Shown piece by piece: positions 23,717 to 35,300 of a stretch of 64,000 nucleotides of DNA (within the stretch, counting starts at the first letter, position 1; each line of letters opens with the position of its first letter). Source of the stretch: Owenia fusiformis (taxonomy: Eukaryota > Annelida > Polychaeta > Sabellida > Oweniidae). The notes below the pieces were generated by a model. It was given only the letters and a program-made list of their open reading frames with translations, made no database searches and was not told the origin of the DNA. The stretch spans positions 19,204,822-19,268,821 of the forward strand of contig CAIIXF020000008.1 in NCBI GenBank assembly GCA_903813345.2, written 5' to 3'. The position numbers were made by a program, and so were the translations under genes.

Positions 23717-23914
23717 ACCGACAATTGTCGGTACTGGAGACTGTCCAGGGGTATTTGCTGGGGTACCGACAATTGTCGGCACTCTAACGTCACCTAGTAG
23801 TGTCAGATAGAGAACCGACAATTGTCGGTACGCAAGTGGCTGCTACGTGTTTTTGCTAGAGAGCCGACAACTTCATAAATAAATTCACTACTTTTAATTT
23901 CATAAATAACTTCA

Positions 23915-23998
23915 GCACTGGTAGTCTAGTGGTTAGCGAGCACGATTCGAACACACTCGGTCCCGAGTTCGAATCCCGGCAAGATCTACTTTTTTCTT
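23915..23998 (+). ncRNA. tRNA-like Pol III unit (possible SINE head)
   Basis: It has an A-box-like GGTAGTCTAGTGGTTAGCG resembling tRNA-Glu, a B box GAGTTCGAATCC and a T-run (tactttttt) soon after. The T stem has one mismatch, the anticodon stem does not pair and the acceptor strands are not complementary, so a functional tRNA is unlikely. It lies between the palindrome arrays. Confidence 0.4.
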
Positions 23999-24772
23999 TT
24001 GAGGGGGGGGGATAGTGCTTCTTTTGCAGTATGGAATCGTACAGGCATTAACTTGTAGTGAGCCATAATTTATTTCGACAAAAATTGATTCAACTTCCAT
24101 CAAAATTGTCCTACAAGCTTCAATTAAAACACATTTTAAAGCTCTTTTCTTGTTCTATCTAATGGGTCGATATATACAATTAGGAGGGGATGCTTTCGTC
24201 CCCGTCGACCTCTACCCTTACTACGCCATGGCACAGGAGAAATATCTCATTTGGAATATATCACTGTTTACTTTGCGTTTGGTAGCTCTCTCATGCGAGA
24301 TGGAATCGTAGCCATTAACTAAGGGAGCCAAATGCAACTTCCATCAAAAATTGTGCTATAAGGTATGAGTACCGTAATCCAACACCAAATTCGAAAATTC
24401 ATAACAATACTTTGCACATATGGCGTTCGTGACCAACTATGAAACGCTTACCCCCCATAGTGTTATACATCAAAATGCACCTGTCCATATAGGGGTTCGA
24501 TTGACCTACATCAAATTATAGGGAGTCAGGTTACTTTTTGAGATATCAGCGTCCGTTTATTGTAACTCGCGTTTGCTACCACTTCCTCAATTCTGATATG
24601 ACAGGCAAACGCGTAGTAAACATCCTCACGTTCGGAACTATTTTGACCTACATCGCTATTTTCGTAATTCAAATGAAAGTTGAACTCCTCTTTATTTTGA
24701 TACCAAATAGTGGCATACCTAATGCCCTAGAAGCCAACTATGGGTTATTTAGAACGATACCACAGGTTTTTA

Positions 24773-25184
24773 AGGTACAGCTGGAAAGTAACATTTTGGT
24801 AAAAAATTGCTATACCAGCACATGTTATTTTCTGGTACAAAATAAAGTATGAAGACATGTGTCAATTGCCTTGCTTTTTTCAGGAAAGTATCATTACACT
24901 GTCTTCTTTAAGAATATCTAGTAGGAGTTCAATGGGAACTCAAGGAAATTCTGATATTTCACAATTTCTTTTTTTCCAAATTTTCTTTCAAAGTTTCCAG
25001 ACAACACAGGAGCTACCATTGACCTGTTTCCAGGTTTACTTAAAGTAGACAGTGTAATGATACTTTCCTGAAAAAAGCAAGGAAATACACACATGCCTTC
25101 ATACTTAATTTTGTACCAGAAAATAACATGTGCAGGTATAGCAATTTTTTACCAAAATGTTACTTTCCAGTTGAACCTTAAATG
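24773..25184. repeat. Long inverted repeat (about 145-bp arms, about 120-bp loop)
   Basis: 24773-24917 and 25036-25184 are inverted copies with few differences, sharing aaggaaagtatcattacact-type and aagtaacattttggtaaaaa-type blocks. A transcript through it would fold into a long hairpin. Confidence 0.8.
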
Positions 25185-25722
25185 GACTATATACCTTTTG
25201 GCGGATGGATATGGAACCTCATACCATACGATAAGCTCTAAAAAACATTCTAGCTATTTTCTTCTATCTAATGGGTAGCAAACGCCCCTTCCTTTTTATT
25301 GGGTTTTCAACGTTTACTACCATTCCCTGTTCCCGGGCTACCATTTTTTGACTGGGTTTGGTAATCCCCGGGTAACCGGGGCTAATGCCCTCTCCGGGTT
25401 TTGCACTTGTTCCCAAAATATCCGTATGATATCTGAAATATCCCCCCCGCGCATTGCGCATGCGCCAGAAAATTCGAAAATCAATATTTGTCGGTCCTCT
25501 AGCGTGTAAACACAGCATATCTCCCGTACCGACAATTTATTTGTCGGTCCTCTAGCGTGCCACCACATCAGAGTCTAGAGTACCGACAATTGTCGGTACT
25601 CTAGCCTTTACGAATTTCAAATGTTTGTGAGTACTTTGAATTTAAAAAATAAGCAATCAAATGACCAAATTGAAACAGTTTATGTAAAAATAGAAACATT
25701 TATACTTCTCCTAACTTTTGTA

Positions 25723-25959
25723 CAGTTGGGGACATAAATAAATGACAGGTGGATTTGCTGAAGTGAGGATTTCCCATGTTAAAAATAAGAGAATTTACAA
25801 GAGGCCATACATCAGTGGATGAGATTATACAAAATGTAAAATATACAAATTTTAAGGGATATATATCTAGACAATATTGGAAATTATGGGCTTTCAGACC
25901 ACCATAATTAGGAAATGGTGATCGAAAATCGACCTGTCATTTATTTTTGTCCCCAACTG
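25723..25959. mobile_element. Tc1/mariner-type MITE with TA target duplication
   Basis: Ends CAGTTGGGGACATAAATAAA and its inverse (tttatttttgtccccaactg), about 32-bp TIRs, with TA on both sides. The uninterrupted copy near 47.9 kb has a single TA at this place (ttttgtatatttt), which proves insertion and the 2-bp duplication. Confidence 0.85.
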
Positions 25960-25990
25960 TATATTTTAGTTTGTTTTCTAGTTTAGCTAT

Positions 25991-26458
25991 CAGGGCTTGC
26001 ATTAACGGCGTCCCGTACATGTTAAGGACTCAAAAATAATTTGAAGGACGCAAAAATTGAAAATATTTCCATTTTTTGGACGCAAAATTTTTTTGAGTCA
26101 ATACTAGAATGGGTTTTCAACGATACCTAACAAAAACAAATAATTATGATCTCTCACCTTTATTTGAATCGTAAATAAGGCTCAACATGTTGAATATTTA
26201 CAAATAATCATGATTCTCTCGAATTTTTTCGACATTGTTTTGAAACCATGACACGCCACAGTTATTCATGAAATAAAATATATTCATTGTCGAATGAACG
26301 AACATGCATTTATTCAGTCCGTACTTAACGTTTACTTCCGTTTTAAATTCGCGGCAAGAAATCAAAATAGGGGACACAATTTTTTTTCAAAGGACACACT
26401 TTTTTAAAAAAATTGCGTCCTTGGGACTCACAAATTTTCTAACCTAATGCAAGCGCTG
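25991..26458. mobile_element. CAG-ended transposon with 5-bp TSD GCTAT
   Basis: TIRs CAGGGCTTGCATTA and CAGCGCTTGCATTA; GCTAT directly flanks both sides (25986-25990, 26459-26463) while the empty-site copy near 47.9 kb has one. Its interior (aaggacgcaaaaa, gggactcac) resembles the element at 15517-16793. Confidence 0.8.
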
Positions 26459-26655
26459 GCTATTATATCTTTGTCCTCTTATATTTTGATACTTCTCTGC
26501 CATGTTATTTTCGGAAAAATTAACATGGCTGAAACTCCCTAAATTACAAAAGGCCGCAGCTTTGCTGCATATTATACATTACTATCTGAAATATACAAAA
26601 GTTAGGATAAATATAAATGTTTCTATTTTTTAAATTCAAAGTACTCACAAACATT

Positions 26656-27012
26656 TAAAATTTTACAAAAGTCATAAGAAATTTACAAACATTTTGCATG
26701 ATAATATGAATGTACTGTATTTTTCCATACAATTTTGCTATGTGGTCATTTGTTACTTATTATCTCAATAAACGAAGTTTAGGTATATAAGGTATTTGGT
26801 GGAAAGATGTAAAATCGATGAATGGTTTTACAGAACAAATGTTTTCAATATGCCCACCACATTAAAAGTGGGAATTTTTTTTTGTAGAAATCTAAGTTTC
26901 ATTTAAATATTACCTTTTTTATTTTTTTTACAACTTGTGTAATTATTTCTTATTGTTCGTATGTGTCTTTTGTTAATTAATTTATATAACTATTGTACCT
27001 ATTTGATTGCAG
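26656..27012. other. Intergenic or 5' intron sequence upstream of LPGAT1, nothing recognised
   Basis: AT-rich with no repeat or exon that I can name. It ends in a good acceptor (ttgattgcag, 27003-27012) that opens the first LPGAT1 coding exon, so part may be an intron after a non-coding exon. Confidence 0.4.
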
Positions 27013-27052
27013 ATAATGCTCTCCATTTGCTCAATGTGACAACAGATGCATA

Positions 27053-30000
27053 ATGTTTTCTCTTGAGACAAAGCGCAATCTTCCGTGGTACATCTTAATA
27101 CCATTCTGCATTCTACGTATTCTTTGGGTAACATTCAACAACCTGCAGTGCATTCCTACCTACATTCTCTGGTGTTTCTTTGGGATTCCCTTACGTTGGG
27201 CTAACCCAGATCTGTTCTGGGAACTGGAGGGATGGCTCTTCAAGGGCGTTCTGTACATGCTCTCTGGCTGGGCATGGACTGCAGGCTATACAAGTACGTA
27301 TTTTTATTTATACACTTCGCATAAAGTCAACTTCATATGCACTTTATCCTGTCGGAATAAGTCACCAGATGACCATGAGTTTATTCACTGCTCATAAATA
27401 AATTCTTTCAACTTTCAGACTTGTAAAAATTAAGATCTCCTCAGCTTCTGCAAACAGATCTGCATTAGTCTGAGTAAAGCTGATTTGAATTCAGGGCAGA
27501 ATTTTGTACATTAAATTTTATGTCACCACCACAAAAAATGACATATTTTTATGGTCTCTAACTTTTTGGAGGATGGTGTTCAGCATTTGGTGTTTGGCAT
27601 CTGGTTTCCAGCATTTAGCATCTTTAACAAATGGCAGGTGTTGACATTTTGCATGTTAATGCCTTGTCTGCTACTGTAGCTGTTATTACAACATATTACT
27701 TTAGACTAACATATTGCCTTAAATAATTTATGAGCAAATTATAACCTTACTCTAATTACAATGTAAGAAAGAGTAATCAGTGTAATTAGTAATTAGGGGC
27801 CAATATTGATGCTTTTGTTTTATTCCTAAATATTCATTGGATGTGATAATGGATATACCATGATGTTAGTGTAAAATATTGCACTCAGGAGTCTTTGACC
27901 TCATTAAGGATACTGATATTGACTTGAGGGGCTCCAGAATTTGTTCCGAATTCGACAAATATATTTACCTAACTCTATTTGTACATATGAAATTTAATAA
28001 CATTCATTGTAAATAGTCTTGCATTTTTCTCTGAAACATGCTAAATCAGCCCTAGATTTTTCACCATACTCTTCTATACAAACATAAATCCGAGTGAATT
28101 TTTTTCTTTAGTCTCTGAGGTTGGTGATGACATCAGCAAGCTTGACACAGATGAAGCTATTATGTTAATCAACCACCAGTCTACGGGAGATGTCCCAACT
28201 GCTATGACTATGTTGTTGAATAAAGGAAGAGCAGTTTGTGGGTCCATATGGATTATAGATCACCTGTTTAAGTATTCAAATTTTGGCCTTGTTTCACAGA
28301 TCAGGGGTGACTTCTTCATCAAACAGGTACAGTATATCTCCAAAGCTATTTTCACTTGACAAAATCAAAATCAATTCTGCATCTGTGAATATATCAGTAA
28401 CTGAACTGTTCTTGAACTATTCTTGAATAATTCTTGAACACAGTTCCTGAACTGTTCACAATTTGTTCTTTAAGTACAGTTCATGAATAGTGAATTCAAG
28501 TGCTTATCCATATCCTTATAGCTATACATTTTATTATATCATACTTTATTTTAACACTTTTTTACAAAGGAGACTTTATCCAGCATCTAGTATGTGTTCA
28601 GTACTTTTGTACTCTCATTATTAGTGCTTGTTATGAAAAATGAACTTGTTTATTACTTATTCTAACAGGGCAAAGATACCCGAGAACGTGAGATCAAAGC
28701 ACTAGGAGAACACTTGCTAAATATATTCTGGACAAGACATAGAAAGTGGCTCATAATATTTCCAGAGGGAGGATTCTTAAGAAAGAGAAAAGCAAATAGT
28801 CAGAGGTAATTTCCTTTCGTTCTAACATTAAACATTATCCCATAGATGTTGAAAAGTGTTACTCAGGTCTTTTTAATCATTTCTATTTCTCTCTAATCCC
28901 AAGATCAACTGACAAATGTTAAATGAATCTCTATAAGTGGAACACCTCAAGTGGAACATTTTTATGAGGTACCAAAATTGCTCCACGTGAACTGGTTTTA
29001 CTGTATAAACTATAGAAAAGTGAAAGCCACTTTAAGGCCCTGCCTCATATGTTTTGCACTAAATTCTACAAGTACAATCAGTAAAACTGGTATACCCAAA
29101 CACCTCTTATGCAAACACCACTCAATGTGAACACTTTTTTTGTGGTAACATTTTTTAATCTACAATAGATTTCCATGTTAAAAAACCTCAAAATGTGAAC
29201 ACCTGTCAATATAAACACTTTTGGCTGGTCCCAGCAGCATTCGGATTAGACAGGTTTTACTGTATTAAGTGCATGTACAGTGCATGCAATAGATTACATT
29301 GAGTGGATGGATGGTAACAGTTTAATTGTTTGTCATGACAACCCAGAAACTTGCACCAATTCACCAATAGACTTTGATACACACTTTCTTTTTTCAGACT
29401 TTGATTTCAAACTTTGTTGTTTACAGACAAAAAGTCTATCAAAGTCTACAAATTACAAAGTCTCCAACAAGTTAAGGTCCTAGAAACTTGCACCCATTCA
29501 TCAATAGACTTTGATACACACTTTCTTTATTCAGACTTTGATTTCAAACTTTGTTGTTTACAGACAAAACATCTATCAAAGTCTACAAATTACAAAGTCT
29601 CCATAGAACAAGTTAAGGTCATTCTGAATTGAATGGATTATAGTGCATTGTAGAATCAGAGCTGATGATGAGTAATAAGAGACACCCAGTGATAAATATC
29701 AAACTGTTTTTATTGATGGTGCGTTTGGCGTTAAGTAGTTGGCATCTGTAACAAATGGTATGTTGTGATATTTTGCATGTTAATACATTGTAAAAACATT
29801 GCAAATGGCCAGTTTAGTAATTTACCCAACATGACCAAAACCTAATCAGATCTTGGCAAGTTTGCTTGATGCTTGTTCATCTGTAAGTTGAACAATTTAG
29901 TGGCTTTCCTGGAATTCTTGGATGACAAGACTTGATTTATGTGGCACCTGGCTGCCAAGAAAGACAGACTGATATGTCCACCAGCACAAGACAACAATAT

Positions 30001-31462
30001 AAGTGTAGAATTTAGTAAATAAATGATTTGTCCTCTAAGTTGAACAACTTTTTGAAATCCCATTTGATATTATGATTGGTTTATCAGGCAGGCGGAGGGT
30101 GTCCCAACTTCTATGTATGTTTCTAAATTTGTTTTCAGGGAATTTCGGGGATGTTACTTTGGTATGAAAATTTTCATTGGTTTATCAAATTCTCATTGGT
30201 TTATCAGGCAGGCGGAGGGTGGCCTTGTTTTAAAAATTTCAGGGATGTTACTTTGGTATGCCTCTTATAATGCATACCTAGCAGGCTTCTGAATTCTTAT
30301 TCATTTTTTTATTTATTTATTTCAGTTTCGGGAGGAAACATAATTTACCATTACTGCACCATGTTACACTGCCTCGTGTTGGTGCTGTAGAAATGGCCAT
30401 GAATACTCTTTCATCCAGTGCAATAAGCAATGGAACATCTAGCCATACAGATACAGGTAAGTCCAAGGAATAAAGGTTTTGGTTCTGGTTGTCATCGTTT
30501 ACAAACTTTGGATCCTCTAGGTTGTGACTCTCAGGAAAGTTTTTTGTTGATTTCTTGCAAGAACTAAAAATTTTCAATGATTTGATTGAAAAAACATTTG
30601 TTTTACATAACATTCAGTTCCTTCTGGTGCTCGGAGCCATTTTTTTCAGATAACATTTTTTTCTAAACCTAAGGTCATTTTTGTGCAGCTGAGGTAGAAA
30701 TTTTTATTTAAAGTTCACTGAGTCTGTACTACCAGGTCCATGGCCAGTTTTTGCCACAGGGCTTCACTTTTTAAAAATTCCAGAGGGGGTTAATTAAGGA
30801 TAACTTTGGCTCAAAAATGGCCAGAATTGTGAAAAACTTTATGATTTTGAAACAATTTTTGGCCAGAGGGGAGGGGAGGAGGGTGATTGGACCCTGAACC
30901 CCCCTGGCTAGAGGCCTGTTTATGAACTGTTGATTTATAAATAATTTGTGTTTAGCCATTTTATAGTTTCTTTCTCTGTTCTATGAACAACTGTGAGATT
31001 GTTCAAATATCATTAATGTAAACATGATTTTTGATAATTCCAGATACAAGTCGCTTAAAAATGGGACGCCTTAAGTGGGTGATAGATGTCACTGTAGGCT
31101 ACCCAGGAGGTAAAGCTCTAGATTTCCAAAGCATCACTAGTGGATTCCGACAGCCATGTGAAACAGTTATCCATTTTCAGAAATTTCCAATCGATGAAGT
31201 CCCAAAAGACACAAACAATCTCAAACAGTGGCTTTATGATCGATACATCGAGAAAGATGCCATGCTTGATCAGTTTTATAAAACTGGAAAATTCCCTGTG
31301 AAGCAGCAACAACGGTCTTTGGGTGATGATGGGAAAGTATTGTATACCCCAAAACCCATTCAGCTCAGTTGTATCACATTAGCAGTGTTGCACCTTCTTT
31401 TTCTTGCCTCATCCGTATTTCATTATAAGGTTGTTTGTTACCTGGGGAGCTTTATATTTTAG
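27053..31462 (+). CDS. LPGAT1: Acyl-CoA:lysophosphatidylglycerol acyltransferase 1-like
   Basis: Five coding exons (27053-27293, 28112-28326, 28669-28805, 30326-30456, 31044-31462) join in phase into 380 residues; human LPGAT1 is 370. It is an ER-membrane acyltransferase remodelling lysophospholipids. Motifs seen are the catalytic NHQSTGD (H-x4-D), IIDHLFKYSNFG, GDFFIKQ and FPEGGFLRKRK, followed by LPRVGAVEMAMNTL, WVIDVTVGYP and a C-terminal hydrophobic segment (ITLAVLHLLFLASSVF); an N-terminal hydrophobic stretch (residues 12-45) is also present. The first coding exon follows an acceptor at 27012, so there is at least one non-coding 5' exon; a donor at 23423 is a candidate. Introns carry pogo-like and other repeats. 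The 3' UTR extent is not resolved. Confidence 0.94.
28930..29262. mobile_element. pogo/Tigger-like MITE fragments in an LPGAT1 intron
   Basis: The right-end half ...ctggttttactgta stops at 29003. A second piece runs from CAGTAAAACTGG (29079) to GACAGGTTTTACTG (29262), followed by TA. Same family as 21901-22329. Confidence 0.6.
29346..29622. repeat. Two-copy 137-bp tandem duplication in an LPGAT1 intron
   Basis: gaaacttgcacc... starts at 29346 and again at 29483. The copies are nearly identical, and each contains acceptor-like ttcag and tttacag. No match to LPGAT1 coding sequence. Confidence 0.85.
30076..30262. repeat. Short tandem duplication with ggtttatcaggcaggcggag
   Basis: ggtttatcaggcaggcggag occurs near 30079 and 30199, each followed by ...cagggatgttactttggtat-type sequence; the copies are about 120 bp apart, just upstream of the LPGAT1 exon at 30326. 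Confidence 0.7.
30733..30918. mobile_element. CAGGCCC-type MITE in an LPGAT1 intron
   Basis: Ends CAGGTCCATGGCCAG and CTGGCTAGAGGCCTG are imperfect inverted copies. The interior resembles 32161-32348 and 52001-52170. The target duplication is not clear. Confidence 0.65.
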
Positions 31463-31616
31463 CTAATCCAGTACTCAGATCTATAAGAAGTCCATTCTAT
31501 GAGATTATTTATCCATCCAAGCACAGAAATACAATGAACTCTAATGTTCAGTTAGTGTCAAGCATTAAAACACATATGATTCTTAAAATTAAGACTTTAC
31601 CTTTACTTATAATGTT

Positions 31617-31724
31617 CAGGCCCGTAGCCAGGGGGGGGGATTTTTGGCCATATTTGCCAAAGTGAACCCCCTAGAATTTTTTGGAAAAGTGAACCCTCCT
31701 TGGAAAATTCTGGCTACGGGCCTG
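31617..31724. mobile_element. 108-bp CAGGCCCGTAGCCAG MITE
   Basis: Perfect 15-bp inverted termini CAGGCCCGTAGCCAG / CTGGCTACGGGCCTG, with ATGTT directly repeated on both sides (31612-31616, 31725-31729). In the LPGAT1 3' flank. Confidence 0.85.
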
Positions 31725-32160
31725 ATGTTTTATGTGATTTTGCATTATTCACCCTTATATCAATATAATCTTTAAAATATCAATCTACTCCGTTCTCAAA
31801 ACTGATTTTTTGTGTGAAAAGAACACATTGATATTTCAACTATTTCACCTTCCCCTAGTCAGTTTCAAAGATGACACAAAATGATGATTCTCCATTTTCT
31901 CTAAATATTCAGTATCACAATGAATATAATATGAGACATGCATAATATGGCAGCTAGCTACACATGTACAGAGTAAATTATTTCTTTATTGTAGTAGCTA
32001 GTGTATATATTGTTACAAATTCAAATATATATGAGCCATACTGCAGTAAAGTCTGTATAATAGACTAGTGCTTCGGAAATTTTGAAGGTTTTACTGCATG
32101 TATAATAATACATGTGAACATCTCTATGTAAAGATTTCAATACTTACAGTAGTTGACCAA

Positions 32161-32348
32161 CAGGCCCACAGCCAGCTTTTGCCAAGAGGGGGGGGGGGGG
32201 GTATTGACTTTTCCAAAAATTCCAGGGGGTTCTCTTTTTTTGCCAAAATTACTTGAAGAGCTCAGAATGGCGAAAAACTACATACTTTTAAAATTTTTGA
32301 CAAAAGGGGGGGTCATAAAACCCACCAACCCCCTTGGCAATGGGCCTG
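32161..32348. mobile_element. CAGGCCC-type MITE with 5-bp TSD ACCAA
   Basis: Ends CAGGCCCACAGCCAG and GGCAATGGGCCTG; ACCAA on both sides (32156-32160, 32349-32353). The interior has G-runs and ttttgccaa like its relatives. Confidence 0.8.
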
Positions 32349-35300
32349 ACCAATGACTTCAATGCACAGTGTTAAATGTCAGTGATATGTGTCCCTTCAG
32401 TATTTGTACAGTTACTGTATGCACTATTTAGTGATTTCTATGGTATTAAATGTATAAGTATTATCTGAGAACTTACCTCATATTCATATTATGTACTATG
32501 TAACATAATATTAAATAATGTCTTAGTGACAGAGTCAAAATATTGCGGTTTACGATACCTGGTTTTCAATTCTCCTTTATGATGTAACTATGGCAACAGC
32601 TTAATTTCTGATTGTTGTCATGGTGCTACTTTATTGTGACATCATTATGTCTCAGCAAACAGCATTAGTTACTGTTTCCCTCTGGATATACTGTACAATA
32701 TACAGTTACGTTGTACACAAGGAAAATTAAGACAAGATTCATAGAAATTCAGACTGAATTTCAGTACAGATCTAGTCCTTTAATGAACACAAAATGTGTG
32801 GTAATATATGGAGTATGGAGTCACGTTTTAATATATACAATTTGAATATACCGGTAATTGAAGAAATATTTAGTTAACCAATTGATTGTATGTATTCAAT
32901 TCAGAGAAAGTGGTGCTGGACTTAAAAGAGGAATTCAATCTCAAATAATGAGAATTGCCAATTGCTAAAAACAAACAGTATGAATGAAGCCACTGTTTAC
33001 TAATCTTTATTTTATTTTTTACTTGTAATTCAGAAGGTTTACATTTTAAATCGAAAGTTAAAGTTTGCGACATTAATTGTATGATTTTCAGGGTTTGTGT
33101 AATATTGTCAGCATCCTCCTTATTTGAATTAACAATATGGAAAAAGTTTCAGCGACAGTGTATAGATATTACTTACAGTACAGTTAAATATATGAACCGT
33201 AACCATAATTTATTTGAGAAACATAAGGTTATGTAAGTTAGTCAATACTGCTTTAGTGTAAGTTTAACCTTTCAACTACAACTTTAGTTTAAGATTCAAA
33301 GGGTCTTCACAAAAGTATCTTCACATTTTAGTCAATAAATAAATGTAATGCGATTTATAAAAAAAACATACAGCTATCTTATTTCTTTTCACACTGGCTC
33401 TATAGTCTAAAGCCATAATACAGACCTCTTATTGAACAATAGTGTATTGGACGTTATTTTACACATGCTTATTTACTTTAAAAATTTATATTAATTTATA
33501 TGCTTGTCTAATATTTTTTAATTCATTTATTGAAAGGTAATTGTTAAAGTAAGAGAATGGTGAAATATTCAACACCATTAGGCAGTAGAAGGATATGTTG
33601 AAGCTATTGAATTTGATATATAACAAAACAATTTGATAAGAAGTAAGGTATGGCATAATTGAAATACAAATCAAAAATCAGGTAAACCTGACATTGTCAT
33701 TGCATGTACTGGTTCATTTTGTGAATTTTGCAAATAATCAGTTTTTGAGTTAAAAAATAAATTGTGGGAAAATCTTGAAATTACATCTAAAAACAAACCG
33801 CTCCTGCCATGGGCATTAGACATCATATATCAACCTCAATATATATTGAGGTTTTATGTATTACTCGTGTATATTGTGGCATCACAACTTTTGAAGTTTT
33901 ATGTATATCATGACATCACAGTGTTTAAAGTTTAATGTATATTGTGACATCAAAATGTTGGAAGTTTCAAACATATTGTTCAGTTCATATATCACAGGTT
34001 ACATGAAATTAGGTAGCAAAAAACACAAAATTATGCGGGGGATGTAGCAAATAATGCAACCGCGTTATGGCAAAAATTCCTAAAAATCCACATTTCAAGA
34101 AAATAAAAGCTTTCTAAATTCTGGTGATAGCATCGAAACCATCTCACCATATGTACTAACATTTCCGGTATGGGCGATTTTAAACTTCAAGTGTTTTTGT
34201 TAAGTTTAGATATTATTTACCTAATAATTATGAATTTGATGAAGCAGTGAAACATCGGGTGAGATGTTCTTTGAGAAAAATGTAAATTATGCAAAAATTT
34301 TGTGCTGATGAATGAATTTCTAGAAATTCAAAATTAAAACGCGCCACATAGATAAGTAATTCTGGGATCTGTGATATATATTTTGACATCTGAATGAAGT
34401 TACATGACAAGCTTTCGTATATTGTGACATAACAATATTGAACTTATGTGTACAGCTCATATATACAGGGTATCCATAAAGTCACTTTAATTTTACAATA
34501 CAAAGTCTATGTTAAGTGTAAAGAGACAATGGACACCCTGTATATTGTGACATAACATATTGAACTTACAAATGCAGTCATATGTATTGTGACATCACAT
34601 GTTGAGCACACATATCATGCAAACTTACATGAACCACTTACAGGGTGATCAATAAACATTGAAGTTTGATTGCCTAATTAGCATTAGTAATGTCATCACA
34701 CTGTTCACTCTATGTTGTGTTTTTATTGTTATATTTAATACTTGAAATAAATGTATTTACATTTCAAATTATGTTATGTTTTTTATTAAAACTATGCATA
34801 CAATCACAATGCCAGAGTCATCTATTCTTATATTTAAGTACAGTACTGTCATTTACGGGCTTTGCTAAGAAAAATAGACTTATAAATTTACAGCCCTTGA
34901 TTAAATGCATATCTACAGTCTGACAGTAAAACCTGTCTAATCCGAAAGCCATTTGGACCAGCTATTAAGTAGATGTTCACATTTGAGGTTTTTGCATTCG
35001 CGAGATTTTGGATTTTGAAGAAATGTGAACACAAAATAGTTCTTTTGACCACAACTTTATGGCATTCCAATAATAACTTGAAAATCTGATTAAAATGAAT
35101 TTATTAGTCACGTTCTGAGACACATTAGATCAAGACCATTCATTGTTTTTTTCAAAATGTTTGGATATTGTAATAAAACAGTGATAATAGAAAATATTTG
35201 AGCAATTCTGTATGAAATGTGTGATATCTTATGAAATGTGTGATATCTTATGAAATGTGTTCATACTACATAGATAAAATTGATTGATCGCTGTACAGAG

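Larger units (their letters stand above)
23717..25597. mobile_element. Putative 1.9-kb element bounded by arrays of the palindrome ACCGACAATTGTCGGT
   Basis: The 16-bp palindrome (or a variant) occurs at 23717, 23765 and 23814, plus a half site at 23863: a regular 48-49 bp spacing. At the right side it recurs at 25528-25548 (with a 5-bp insertion) and 25582-25597, plus a half site ending at 25495. Some repeats share the flank ctctag. Between the arrays are a Pol III-like unit and a large hairpin but no intact ORF. Subterminal arrays of this kind are typical of transposase-binding sites; the element type is unknown. Confidence 0.5.
25620..26655. mobile_element. Long-TIR MITE interrupted by two later insertions
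   Basis: The termini share tttgtgagtact...aatttaaaaaataagc and their inverse, about 110 bp each. The same element occurs uninterrupted and in inverse orientation at 47650-48049. Here it is split by a Tc1/mariner-type MITE (25723-25959) and a CAG-ended element (25991-26458). Confidence 0.8.

Noticed and set aside
23915-23998. Functional tRNA gene
   Set aside because: A and B boxes are present but the acceptor strands and anticodon stem do not pair; kept only as a tRNA-like unit.
24538-25278. Several open frames of 60-104 codons between the palindrome arrays
   Set aside because: They overlap the arms of a large inverted repeat and show no domain; not supported as genes.
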